From a virus, in the IMG/VR virus record IMGVR_UViG_3300008219_000029, positions 1-40,124 of that record: a stretch of DNA of 40,124 nucleotides, one strand, 5' to 3'. Positions 33,516 through 39,806 of this stretch are shown here, piece by piece (within the stretch, counting starts at the first letter, position 1; each line of letters opens with the position of its first letter). The position numbers and the translations under genes were made by a program. Under the pieces are notes generated by a model, which was not told where the DNA came from, made no database searches, and saw only the letters and a list, made by a program, of their open reading frames with translations.

Positions 33516-33533
33516 CATTTCATTTCATTTAAT
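33507..33533 (+). promoter_or_regulatory. Sigma70-type promoter P2 with CATTT repeat in spacer
   Basis: A perfect TTGACA (33507-33512) is followed at 15 bp by TTTAAT (33528-33533), or at 17 bp by TAATCT. The spacer is made of CATTT repeats. Confidence 0.6.
33511..33530. repeat. CATTT pentanucleotide repeat (4 copies)
   Basis: Four perfect CATTT copies lie between the -35 and -10 of P2. Slippage would change promoter spacing in 5-bp steps. Confidence 0.9.
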
Positions 33534-33577
33534 CTATATCTCCACTAATAAATATTCTAGCTATACAGGGGCCTACT

Positions 33578-33982
33578 ATGAGTAGCAAACGACGTAAAAG
33601 TATAATGCGTGAAGCTCGTCGGTGTTTCGTACCTAATGAGGCCCCATGTTACACCTACAACGGTAAAACCCTTACTGGTGATTACGATAGAATGTGCTTT
33701 GCCGCAGGTTGGGCCCTAGAGCTAGACGAATTCGAATCTATGCGGAAGTGTAAAGGCGACGAATCCGAGGTTAAAACTTTTGGGTTAATCATACACGATG
33801 AATTCGACTTTCTATGTGTTGATGATGGCGTCGTCAAAACTGAAGCCGCGAATCATGAACAGGCTATGGGATATTTTCTTAGCCAGTACCAAGACGAATT
33901 AATAGGGCTAACGTTACAGACGTTTTGCTTCGATGATGAATCACAAAAATACGGCTACGAATACGCCATAATCGGGGGGTAA
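33578..33982 (+). CDS. Unknown acidic protein, first gene of the P1/P2 operon
   Basis: A 134-residue protein. The N-terminal ~20 residues are strongly basic (SSKRRKSIMREARR); the rest is acidic and beta-strand-like (TFGLIIHDEFDFLCVDDGVVKT), with several Cys that do not form a clear metal site. No family recognised. AGGGG lies before the ATG. It follows the dual promoter and inverted repeat at 33443-33533, so it is the first product of a probably strong early transcript. That position is typical for host-takeover proteins (inference). Confidence 0.6.
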   Translation: MSSKRRKSIMREARRCFVPNEAPCYTYNGKTLTGDYDRMCFAAGWALELDEFESMRKCKGDESEVKTFGLIIHDEFDFLCVDDGVVKTEAANHEQAMGYFLSQYQDELIGLTLQTFCFDDESQKYGYEYAIIGG

Positions 33983-33987
33983 ATAAT

Positions 33988-34200
33988 ATGGGTTATGCAC
34001 CACATATACATAAGCAGAAAAAAGGTTCACAAGTTTGGACCGAAGCTAAGCGCCGCAAACTCTTAGGAATGTGCGGTTACTTCACTAAAGAAGAAATGGC
34101 CTTAGAGTTAGGCGTAAAAGTTCAGCAAGTACTAGACATGGTTGGTCGTATGGGTGCTAGCTATCGAGTCACCAAAAACAAAGAGGATTACAAACCATGA
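33988..34200 (+). CDS. Small HTH-like protein
   Basis: A 70-residue, basic protein. WTEAKRRKLLGMCGYFTKEE at ~17-36, then MALELGVKVQQVLDMVGRMG, reads as a helix-turn-helix of the phage/SANT type, with a basic N-terminus (HIHKQKKGSQ). A DNA-binding regulator is likely, but its site is unknown. GGGGGG lies before the ATG. It overlaps the next membrane-protein gene by 4 nt (ATGA). Confidence 0.65.
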   Translation: MGYAPHIHKQKKGSQVWTEAKRRKLLGMCGYFTKEEMALELGVKVQQVLDMVGRMGASYRVTKNKEDYKP

Positions 34201-34421
34201 AAATGCCTAAATTTTTATTAACAACTATCGCACTATTAACGTTGATTGCTGTCGTCGCTGTCGGTGCATTGTTAGGTGTGTTCGCAGTTAGCCCATTATG
34301 GACGTTCACGATATGTACTACTATTAGCGTATGCGGTATCTATGCGGGCTACGAAGCCACATTACTAATCAGGTTTTATGTCTGGTCGGTACAAGCTAGC
34401 AAGGCGAATAAATATGATTGA
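34197..34421 (+). CDS. Small two-span membrane protein
   Basis: A 74-residue protein with hydrophobic stretches at ~6-31 (LLTTIALLTLIAVVAVGALLGVF) and ~34-59 (PLWTFTICTTISVCGIYAGYEA), with a basic start (MKMPKF) and a polar C-terminus. Probably an inner-membrane protein with two spans. It starts in the ATGA overlap with the HTH gene and overlaps the following small gene. It is the first of three consecutive small membrane proteins; no function recognised. Confidence 0.65.
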   Translation: MKMPKFLLTTIALLTLIAVVAVGALLGVFAVSPLWTFTICTTISVCGIYAGYEATLLIRFYVWSVQASKANKYD

Positions 34422-34551
34422 GGGTCTAGGCTGGTTATGCGTCGCTACGTTTATTTATCTGTTGTTGTGGGGTAGCGAGAAGGGTCACGGCTATGTCGGG
34501 TTCTTAATAGTAGCTATCGGCTGCGTAGCATTAGGACCTTTATTCGGGTAA
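34414..34551 (+). CDS. Tiny (45-residue) membrane protein
   Basis: ATG 34414 to TAA 34551. The product opens MIEGLGWLCVATFIYLLLWG, then has SEKGHGYVG and a second hydrophobic stretch FLIVAIGCVALGPLFG. Two short membrane segments are separated by a charged hinge. AAGG lies about 10 nt upstream, and the start overlaps the end of the preceding membrane gene. The fit to the operon (overlap, then 31 bp to the next gene) supports a real gene despite its size. Confidence 0.6.
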   Translation: MIEGLGWLCVATFIYLLLWGSEKGHGYVGFLIVAIGCVALGPLFG

Positions 34552-34582
34552 AAATTATACTATCTATTTGGAGATCAATATT

Positions 34583-34768
34583 ATGAGTACTTTCACTATT
34601 TTATTTTTGTTAAATCTGGCTGTGTTCGTTTTCTTTAGTATTAAACGTTCGCAAACTTCATTGTCTACTGACGCGGGTACTGCTGAGACCGCTAATTGTT
34701 GGCACATTATCCTTACTGCCTTGTCTGTTCCTGCTTGGTTAGTTTTCATAACGTTACAAGGTTTGTAA
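34583..34768 (+). CDS. Small two-span membrane protein
   Basis: A 61-residue protein, start ATG 34583 set by GGAG 9 nt upstream; the further in-frame TTG lies on top of that site. Hydrophobic segments: ~3-20 (TFTILFLLNLAVFVFFSI) and ~43-60 (CWHIILTALSVPAWLVFITL), with a polar Ser/Thr-rich linker. Third membrane protein in a row. A holin-like or exclusion role is conceivable, but no lysis gene was found nearby, so the role is open. Confidence 0.65.
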   Translation: MSTFTILFLLNLAVFVFFSIKRSQTSLSTDAGTAETANCWHIILTALSVPAWLVFITLQGL

Positions 34769-34769
34769 T

Positions 34770-35042
34770 ATGACTTCATGTTATGAAAGTATAATCGGTG
34801 ACGGTGGTATTCGACTTGAAATACTAGAACCTAAATGCCATACGGAGCTAGTAAGACGAACATGGGGCGAACGATTATTCTCTTTACCCTTTAAGCCTTT
34901 TACGTCACATAAGCGCGTACCGACTTGGACGCCTTTATTAAAGGATAATGAAGTACTAAAATGCGGTAACATTTATTATGTGAACGCTAAAACATGGCAC
35001 GAATACCGTGCTCGTTTAAAGAGTATCGATTACAAAGTATAA
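34770..35042 (+). CDS. Conserved small phage protein of unknown function
   Basis: A 90-residue protein. The RRTWGERLFSLPFKPFTSHK segment followed by a short strand (NIYYVNAKTWHEYRARL) matches the pattern of small phage proteins that couple a 'TW.ERL.s.P..P' motif to a final Y/H-containing helix; function unknown to me. It starts one base after the stop of the preceding membrane gene, so translation may depend on re-initiation. Confidence 0.6.
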   Translation: MTSCYESIIGDGGIRLEILEPKCHTELVRRTWGERLFSLPFKPFTSHKRVPTWTPLLKDNEVLKCGNIYYVNAKTWHEYRARLKSIDYKV

Positions 35043-35085
35043 ACTGTATTTATGAATTACAACATATAACCTGTAGGGGACTATC

Positions 35086-35322
35086 ATGCCAAGACCTTTA
35101 ACATTAGAATTTGACTGGTGTACGATAAAGTTACACAACGAAATCACATTTACCGCGGGGGTATCATTCACATTCGTACAAAAGAGCGATAACGAAAGTA
35201 ATATGTTACCTGAAGCTGAACGCCCTACATTTGTTCACGAATTAGACAATCATCAAGCATACGAATTAGCCATGTCGATACTATCTAGTATAAATGTAGC
35301 AGACACACGCGGCAGTCGTTAA
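35086..35322 (+). CDS. Small beta-rich protein of unknown function
   Basis: A 78-residue protein with an N-terminal strand pair (LTLEFDWCTIKLHNEITFTAG, VSFTFVQKS) and a C-terminal helix (NHQAYELAMSILSSINVA). No motif recognised. AGGGGA lies before the ATG. It lies 11 bp from the methyltransferase-like gene and is probably co-transcribed. Confidence 0.55.
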   Translation: MPRPLTLEFDWCTIKLHNEITFTAGVSFTFVQKSDNESNMLPEAERPTFVHELDNHQAYELAMSILSSINVADTRGSR

Positions 35323-35333
35323 CAGGGGCGCTT

Positions 35334-35987
35334 ATGAAAATATTAGTAGCATGTGAAGAAAGCCAAGCGGTAACTATAGAGTTACGCAACTTAGGTCATG
35401 AGGCGTTTAGCTGTGATACTGAGCCGTGTAGCGGTGGTCGTCCTGAATGGCACTTACAGCAAGACGTTTTAGGTATTTTAAACGACGGTTGGGATATGAT
35501 AATAGCTTTTCCGCCGTGTACGCATTTGTCTGCTGCTGGTGCTCCAAGTTGGAAACAAAAACAAGCTGACGGAAGACAACAAGCCGCACTAGACTTCGTG
35601 TATAAAATACGCGACGCGGACTGCGAACTAATAGCAATTGAAAACCCCACCGGCAAGCTGAATAGTGACTGGCGAAAGCCTGACCAGATCATACATCCGT
35701 TTCATTTTGGCGACCCTTATATGAAGCGTACTTGTCTATGGTTAAAAGGCTTACAGCCGTTAAGAAAAACTAACATAGTAGAACCGACACACCATTGGGG
35801 TTCGAACAGTACACAAGGCGGGCTGTTAAAAGATGGCACACGCCCAAAATCAAAACTACCGATTAGAAAATCTTGGAGCAGCGCAAAGGATAGAAGTAAA
35901 ACTTTTAAGGGTATCGCTCAAGCTATGGCTTTTCAATGGGCGGGAACATTACACACTAGTAACAGTACAGGGGCGGGATCATGGTAA
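35334..35987 (+). CDS. DNA cytosine methyltransferase-like protein
   Basis: A 217-residue protein of the phage 'MKILVACEESQAV' family. Cofactor region: LVACEESQAV at 4-13. Catalytic-type motif: AFPPC at 58-62 with C62, followed by THLSAAG. ENP at 103-105 is the counterpart of the ENV motif of cytosine-5 methyltransferases. It is short and lacks a clear target-recognition domain. It may methylate phage DNA to resist restriction, or may be a divergent enzyme acting on another base; the motifs support cytosine-5-like chemistry only. AGGGG lies before the ATG. Confidence 0.7.
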   Translation: MKILVACEESQAVTIELRNLGHEAFSCDTEPCSGGRPEWHLQQDVLGILNDGWDMIIAFPPCTHLSAAGAPSWKQKQADGRQQAALDFVYKIRDADCELIAIENPTGKLNSDWRKPDQIIHPFHFGDPYMKRTCLWLKGLQPLRKTNIVEPTHHWGSNSTQGGLLKDGTRPKSKLPIRKSWSSAKDRSKTFKGIAQAMAFQWAGTLHTSNSTGAGSW

Positions 35988-36157
35988 TTAAAGGTACGAA
36001 ATATAATAGTATTACTGAAGCCGAAGCACGTATAGCAGAAATTAAAATCGAAGCGCGTATGCTTGTCAATGAAGCACAACAATTACAGCGAGCTATTAAT
36101 GATATGAACGATTGTAATTATCAGAGCAGTACTGTAAATCAAACTAACCAATACTAA
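35981..36157 (+). CDS. Small (58-residue) helical protein
   Basis: ATG 35981 to TAA 36157, overlapping the end of the methyltransferase-like gene by 7 nt; GGGGCGGG lies just upstream of the ATG. The product opens MVIKGTKYNSITEAEARIAE and continues as one long charged helix (ARMLVNEAQQLQRAINDM) with a Gln/Asn-rich end. Function unknown. The strong ribosome site and coding-like, charged helix support a real gene. Confidence 0.6.
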   Translation: MVIKGTKYNSITEAEARIAEIKIEARMLVNEAQQLQRAINDMNDCNYQSSTVNQTNQY

Positions 36158-36171
36158 CAAGGGCTAATAGA

Positions 36172-36294
36172 ATGGATAATGAATCGGAGAATGATGCAAT
36201 CACCCCAGAATACCAAAAACATTTAGATAGTGGCGGTTGTCAATGCGGACATTGGCAATGCCTTGGCTGTGACGAAGAATATGACGGGGATTAA
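36172..36294 (+). CDS. Tiny (40-residue) Cys-rich protein
   Basis: ATG 36172 to TAA 36294, with AAGGG ~9 nt upstream. The product has an acidic start (MDNESENDAITPEY) and a CQCGHWQCLGC cluster at 23-33, spacing Cx1C x4 C x2 C plus His. That could bind zinc. The ending is DEEYDGD, acidic. It is followed 3 bp later by the outer-membrane protein gene. No function recognised. Confidence 0.55.
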   Translation: MDNESENDAITPEYQKHLDSGGCQCGHWQCLGCDEEYDGD

Positions 36295-36297
36295 ACT

Positions 36298-36765
36298 ATG
36301 ACAATAACAAAACGTAAATTACTGGTATCGGTTGCGGCAGTGTGGGCGCTTAGTTGTGCGTCTATGGCTGTTGCCTCTGATACTAAATTCGAGATCACGT
36401 ACTTAGCGTTATCTCAACATATAGAATCAGGCATTGACAGCACCACGGATTACAATGCTAACCATAATTTTATAGGTCTCGAATATCGGGCGGGTAAACA
36501 TGGCTATGCTGTGGCGTCGTTCCGTAACAGCTTTTACGAACAGTCATACTTGATTGACTACGCGCGTTACTGGAAATGGTCGGCTAATGTAGAACTCAGC
36601 GCTCGTATTGGTGCGGTTACAGGTTACGAACACCATCAAGACTATTGCGGTAAGGTCTGTTTGTTTTCGTCGGTAGGTGTAGCTTACACGGCGAATAAAA
36701 ATTTCATTCCCAAGTTATCTTTTGCACCTGGGGTTTTTGTTCTTAGCTTTTCAATAAGGTTTTAA
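36298..36765 (+). CDS. Predicted outer-membrane beta-barrel protein
   Basis: A 155-residue protein. Signal peptide: MTITKRK, hydrophobic core to ~20, then AVA-S as cleavage site (after A26). The mature part alternates strands typical of a small barrel (FIGLEYRAGKHGYAVASFRNS, SARIGAVTGYEHH) and ends in LSFSIRF, the C-terminal Phe signature used for BAM insertion. Two Cys (DYCGKVC) may form a disulfide. A phage-made outer-membrane protein often blocks receptors or alters the envelope, so superinfection exclusion is a good guess but only that. GGGG lies before the ATG. Confidence 0.65.
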   Translation: MTITKRKLLVSVAAVWALSCASMAVASDTKFEITYLALSQHIESGIDSTTDYNANHNFIGLEYRAGKHGYAVASFRNSFYEQSYLIDYARYWKWSANVELSARIGAVTGYEHHQDYCGKVCLFSSVGVAYTANKNFIPKLSFAPGVFVLSFSIRF

Positions 36766-36821
36766 ATTAAGGTACCTGTTTAATCAGGGATCAAAATTGT
36801 AAGGTGTTAAGGTGTTGTATT

Positions 36822-37028
36822 ATGTCGGAAAAAAGAAAGCCCTATGCGGTTTTGTTGCACAAAAAACAGGGCAAGACTAACAAAGTTGAAATGTTCCTCG
36901 CAAGTCAATGGGGGCGTTACGCTTTTGGTCGCTATCGGCTTAGAGTTAACGGCGTGTGGTTTCCGAAGGGTGAGACAATGTTTTTCACTAAAACCCAAGT
37001 AAAAGAAATGTTCTTTAAAAATATATAA
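36822..37028 (+). CDS. Small basic protein of unknown function
   Basis: A 68-residue, very basic protein (SEKRKPYAVLLHKKQGKTNK), start ATG 36822 with AAGG 9 nt upstream; an in-frame GTG at 36804 has no separate ribosome site. The middle (RYAFGRYRLRVNGVWFPKGE) and the end suggest a small beta fold. Nucleic-acid binding is possible from charge alone. No family recognised. Confidence 0.6.
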   Translation: MSEKRKPYAVLLHKKQGKTNKVEMFLASQWGRYAFGRYRLRVNGVWFPKGETMFFTKTQVKEMFFKNI

Positions 37029-37039
37029 GGTATTAAATT

Positions 37040-37297
37040 ATGAGTATGTCAAACGATGAAATAACACAAGTGGTAGCTGACTTAGAGCTTTGGTTTAATG
37101 GTAATAAAGATAATCTATACAAAGTCATAGCTGATATTGACGGTAAAAAAAGTTTGACCGTTGATTTTGGCGACGGTGTGGAATTCAAATTAAATTCTAA
37201 AGAAGAGGTAGTAGCGTATCGCCTTGGTATGCTGAGTGCAGTAGGCGCGTTCGGTGAGCTTCCTATAAGTATTGAGAAAAGAGAATCTGACGAATAA
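37040..37297 (+). CDS. Small acidic protein of unknown function
   Basis: An 85-residue protein, acidic, with a helical start (NDEITQVVADLELWFNG), a central SLTVDFGDGVEFKL strand pair and a helical end. No motif recognised. AAGG precedes the ATG. Close spacing places it in the same operon as its neighbours. Confidence 0.6.
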   Translation: MSMSNDEITQVVADLELWFNGNKDNLYKVIADIDGKKSLTVDFGDGVEFKLNSKEEVVAYRLGMLSAVGAFGELPISIEKRESDE

Positions 37298-37310
37298 ACG
37301 TGGGGTAATT

Positions 37311-37601
37311 ATGATTGAAATTAACTATATAGACGAACGTAGAAAGCTATGTACTAAAGAAGCGTTGATAACTACGCTACTAGGCTACGTTGACACGTCT
37401 TTCAACTTCTTAACCTGCGACCATGACGGATATCACTATAATATTTTCCGTGATGTTTCCACGGGTGACTGGTACATTCAAGTGAGTATCGTCGGTGTTA
37501 GCTGCGGGTCCGTTTATGATGGTTGGTATCTTGATTCAAAAGGTAAGCCTATAAGCGAGGCTGTTACGGAAGCTGTCAGGGTATCGGGTATACTAGACTA
37601 G
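37311..37601 (+). CDS. Small protein of unknown function, last of the plus-strand early block
   Basis: A 96-residue protein, start ATG 37311 with GGGG 6 nt upstream; an in-frame start further upstream lies inside the previous gene. Mixed alpha/beta (NFLTCDHDGYHYNIFRDVST, GDWYIQVSIVGVSC). No family recognised. It is the last gene of the plus-strand block and converges on minus-strand genes across a terminator. Confidence 0.6.
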   Translation: MIEINYIDERRKLCTKEALITTLLGYVDTSFNFLTCDHDGYHYNIFRDVSTGDWYIQVSIVGVSCGSVYDGWYLDSKGKPISEAVTEAVRVSGILD

Positions 37602-37606
37602 GAGAC

Positions 37607-37638
37607 AAAAAAATGCCCGACGAATAGGGTTGTCGGGC
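37607..37638 (-). terminator. Terminator for the minus-strand accessory block
   Basis: GCCCGAC (37615-37621) and GTCGGGC (37632-37638) form a 7-bp GC-rich stem with a 10-nt loop. On the minus strand it is followed by A then seven T (37607-37613). It therefore ends transcription coming from the 40 kb end of the window. Confidence 0.85.
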
Positions 37639-37697
37639 TATAAACACACACAGGGAACACACAATTTAAAAATATATACTACATAAATATAGCATAC

Positions 37698-38000
37698 CTA
37701 CCTAATTAACTCCACTTGATTCACTAAAAAATGTAAGCCTGTACCATTACACGGTGGAGATACTACCTCGAATTCTACTTCAGTACCTATGACCCTCCAT
37801 ACTTGGCCTACTTGAAACGTGTCTATTAATTCCCTAATCACTCTTTTTGATACACTAGAATGGTGCGTTAAATGGAACCCGCGGCACTTGTCACATTTAT
37901 AGGGGCTAAACTTGAAGACTAACCCCCGTGTTTTGAACCACTTGATCGCCTTTTTCGCACCCTGTCTGTCGTGATATCTTCTTTTAGTACATACAGGCAT
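37698..38000 (-). CDS. Zinc-finger-like small phage protein
   Basis: A 100-residue protein starting at ATG 38000 (GGAG 11 nt upstream); a longer TTG form would run into the Sel1 gene. Residues 1-45 are basic and contain CDKC at 36-39 with GFHLTHH following, plus Cys4 near the start. This is the pattern of small phage zinc-binding proteins (CpxC..H motif). The C-terminal part is beta-rich (VWRVIGTEVEFEVV). Nucleic-acid binding is likely; target unknown. It follows the Sel1 gene in the same direction. Confidence 0.6.
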   Translation of the reverse strand: MPVCTKRRYHDRQGAKKAIKWFKTRGLVFKFSPYKCDKCRGFHLTHHSSVSKRVIRELIDTFQVGQVWRVIGTEVEFEVVSPPCNGTGLHFLVNQVELIR

Positions 38001-38004
38001 AATC

Positions 38005-38970
38005 TTAGAATCTCCGTTGAATAGCTTTTTCAATGATTTTATCAATACGTTTAGCCGCTTCTCTTACTTGAGCTACGGTCATTCTAGGCATGATAATTCT
38101 AACTAACTTTTCCGCTTCTTTATGTCCTTGGTTCTGCGCCACCATTAACCACACGAAAGCATCTTCTAAAATTCTATCAGTGCCGGTGCCTACATAATAA
38201 CGTTTACCTAATTGATATTGAGCTTCAGAGAAACCACCTTCAGCCGATTTTTTAAATAGCTCTGTTGCCTTAACTTGGTCTTGGTCAACGCCTCTACCTA
38301 TGTCATATGATATCGCCGCATTATAAGCCGCGTAAGCGTGTCCGTTGCTCGCTGCCATTTCATACCACGCTAACGCTTTAGTGTGATTTTTATCTACGCC
38401 ATGGCCTAGCGCATACATAACGCCGATGTAATATTGTGCGGTTGTATGGTCTTGCTTAGCTGCGGCGGTAAACTGGTCTAGGGCTTTATTATAATTTTGA
38501 GCCGTGCCTTTTCCGCTGTAATACATTATACCTAGATTCAATTGACCTGCTGCTAAACCACCATCAGCCGCGCGTTTAAAATACATCATAGCCATTATAT
38601 TAGTCTGCTCATTAGCGCCATACTCTACTAATATCTCGCCTAGTAAGTTGCTCGCCTCAATATTACCGTTAGAGTGAGCTAAAGACAGCCATTTTACAGC
38701 TTTATTTACATCTTTACCCACTAGCATACCTTTAGCGTAATAGTAGCCTAATCGGAATTGTGCGGCTGTATTACCTGCTACGGCTTCGGCTTCTAACGCT
38801 TTTACTTTTCTCAGTAAGTCCATTAGATGCGCGGGACGTTCTACGCCATCGATACCATACGACTTGTCTTTTGCTACCTTAGACTGAGCAGGGGTCGCGA
38901 TAATAACCGCGGTTAATAGCAATGCTATATAAATTGATACGATTGTTAGTACTTTATATTTAGTTTTCAT
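38005..38970 (-). CDS. Secreted Sel1-repeat (TPR-like) protein
   Basis: A 321-residue protein. N-terminal hydrophobic signal (KVLTIVSIYIALLLTAVIIA) ends near TPAQS, so it should be exported; no lipobox Cys is seen. Residues ~70-290 hold six Sel1 repeats of about 36 residues (for example AGQLNLGIMYYSGKG and TAQYYIGVMYALGHG), each with the LG..Y..G.G turn; one repeat is short. Sel1 domains bind other proteins and usually mediate envelope or host interactions. This is unusual cargo for a phage and may have come from the host. GAGGTAA lies before the ATG. The periplasm is the expected location. Confidence 0.75.
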   Translation of the reverse strand: MKTKYKVLTIVSIYIALLLTAVIIATPAQSKVAKDKSYGIDGVERPAHLMDLLRKVKALEAEAVAGNTAAQFRLGYYYAKGMLVGKDVNKAVKWLSLAHSNGNIEASNLLGEILVEYGANEQTNIMAMMYFKRAADGGLAAGQLNLGIMYYSGKGTAQNYNKALDQFTAAAKQDHTTAQYYIGVMYALGHGVDKNHTKALAWYEMAASNGHAYAAYNAAISYDIGRGVDQDQVKATELFKKSAEGGFSEAQYQLGKRYYVGTGTDRILEDAFVWLMVAQNQGHKEAEKLVRIIMPRMTVAQVREAAKRIDKIIEKAIQRRF

Positions 38971-38975
38971 GATTC

Positions 38976-39251
38976 TTACCTCGAATGTGGGGTTTTAACT
39001 GGTACGACCCAAAGCGTGACTAATAATAGTCGCCATGCGCTGTACGGTATTTGTCTATGGTCTGCTTTTCCTTGGTCTGTCTCCCACTTGGCAACGGTAG
39101 ACGAACCTTTAGCATTCCAACTGACGCCCGTTATTTTTGCGACGTCGATTTGCGTTAACTTATAAAGTTCTCTTAACTCCTTTAGGTCGGTTGGTGTGGG
39201 TGGTGCGTACTGCGCATCAGTACACTTAAAAATGCATGGCTTCATAGGCAT
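38976..39251 (-). CDS. XRE-type HTH regulator
   Basis: A 91-residue protein. Residues ~22-70 form a Cro/CI-type helix-turn-helix (DLKELRELYKLTQIDVAKIT, then STVAKWETDQGK), followed by a YSAWRLLLVTLWVV helix. A Cys pair (CIFKC) lies near the start. GAGGTGA lies 6-7 nt before the ATG. It lies directly upstream of the Sel1 gene and may control this accessory block. The inverted repeat at 33474-33515 is one possible target, but no link can be shown from sequence. Confidence 0.7.
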   Translation of the reverse strand: MPMKPCIFKCTDAQYAPPTPTDLKELRELYKLTQIDVAKITGVSWNAKGSSTVAKWETDQGKADHRQIPYSAWRLLLVTLWVVPVKTPHSR

Positions 39252-39254
39252 AAG

Positions 39255-39368
39255 TCACCTCGTTACTTTAACTATGTATATGTGATGCTTGAAGCAGTAT
39301 TCTAAAGCACTGCAAAGCGTCGCAAAATACATATTCTTTTCTGGCTTATCATTAAAGTAGTAATACAT
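39255..39368 (-). CDS. Tiny (37-residue) protein of unknown function
   Basis: ATG 39368 to TGA 39255, filling the gap between the regulator and the zinc-binding protein. GGAG lies 8 nt upstream, and the ATG directly abuts the stop of the upstream gene (TAA-ATG). Its TGA overlaps the regulator's Shine-Dalgarno site (GAGGTGA). The product is aromatic-rich (MYYYFNDKPEKNMYF) with two Cys and a basic end. A small coupled gene is plausible, but with 37 residues chance cannot be excluded. Confidence 0.5.
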   Translation of the reverse strand: MYYYFNDKPEKNMYFATLCSALEYCFKHHIYIVKVTR

Positions 39369-39806
39369 TTAACGAACTCCTATACGGTCACATATATTAC
39401 AGCGCTTTAATTTATCGCCAGTTTCAGGGTCGCTACCAACAGAACGCCAGTCATGGCAAGTACAAAAATCGCCGTTTTGAACTGCTGACGTGCCTAGTAG
39501 CTGTTCTTCTTTGTCGTGTATAATCCGTTCAAGCTCATGTACATGGGCTTCTAAGCGGGTTATGTCTCGACCGTCCTTATCTGCTTGCATATTTAACTTA
39601 TGTATCTCACTATTACGAGAGTTGATAGTTTTTTCTAGCACTGATAAGGGGTCGATTATATGTAGCACTTTAGTATTTTTGGCTTTTATATTATTGACTT
39701 TTATTCCGGCGCTAGATTCCTCTAACGTCGTCTTTATATACTGCTCAAGTTTAGCGTTACTCATACTATGTGCGGTAGCTTTGATTATAACTTTAAAGCC
39801 TGTCAT
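39369..39806 (-). CDS. Coiled-coil protein with C-terminal zinc ribbon
   Basis: A 145-residue protein. Residues ~50-105 are a long coiled coil (RNSEIHKLNMQADKDGRDIT, EAHVHELERIIHDKEEQLL). The last ~35 residues carry CTCHDWRS and CNICDRIG, four Cys plus His, a small zinc ribbon. The N-terminal ~45 residues form a beta/helix unit (FKVIIKATAHSMSNAKLEQYI). AAGGAA lies upstream of the ATG. A dimeric nucleic-acid or protein-binding role is plausible. It starts one base before the end of the preceding gene. Confidence 0.6.
   Translation of the reverse strand: MTGFKVIIKATAHSMSNAKLEQYIKTTLEESSAGIKVNNIKAKNTKVLHIIDPLSVLEKTINSRNSEIHKLNMQADKDGRDITRLEAHVHELERIIHDKEEQLLGTSAVQNGDFCTCHDWRSVGSDPETGDKLKRCNICDRIGVR

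Noticed and set aside
34564-34779. 71-residue minus-strand frame opposite the small membrane gene
   Set aside because: It lies fully opposite a gene with a good start and ribosome site, with no support of its own.
36298-36765. Enzymatic outer-membrane lipid A modifier such as PagP or PagL
   Set aside because: Size is similar but no His-Ser catalytic pair in the right context could be identified.
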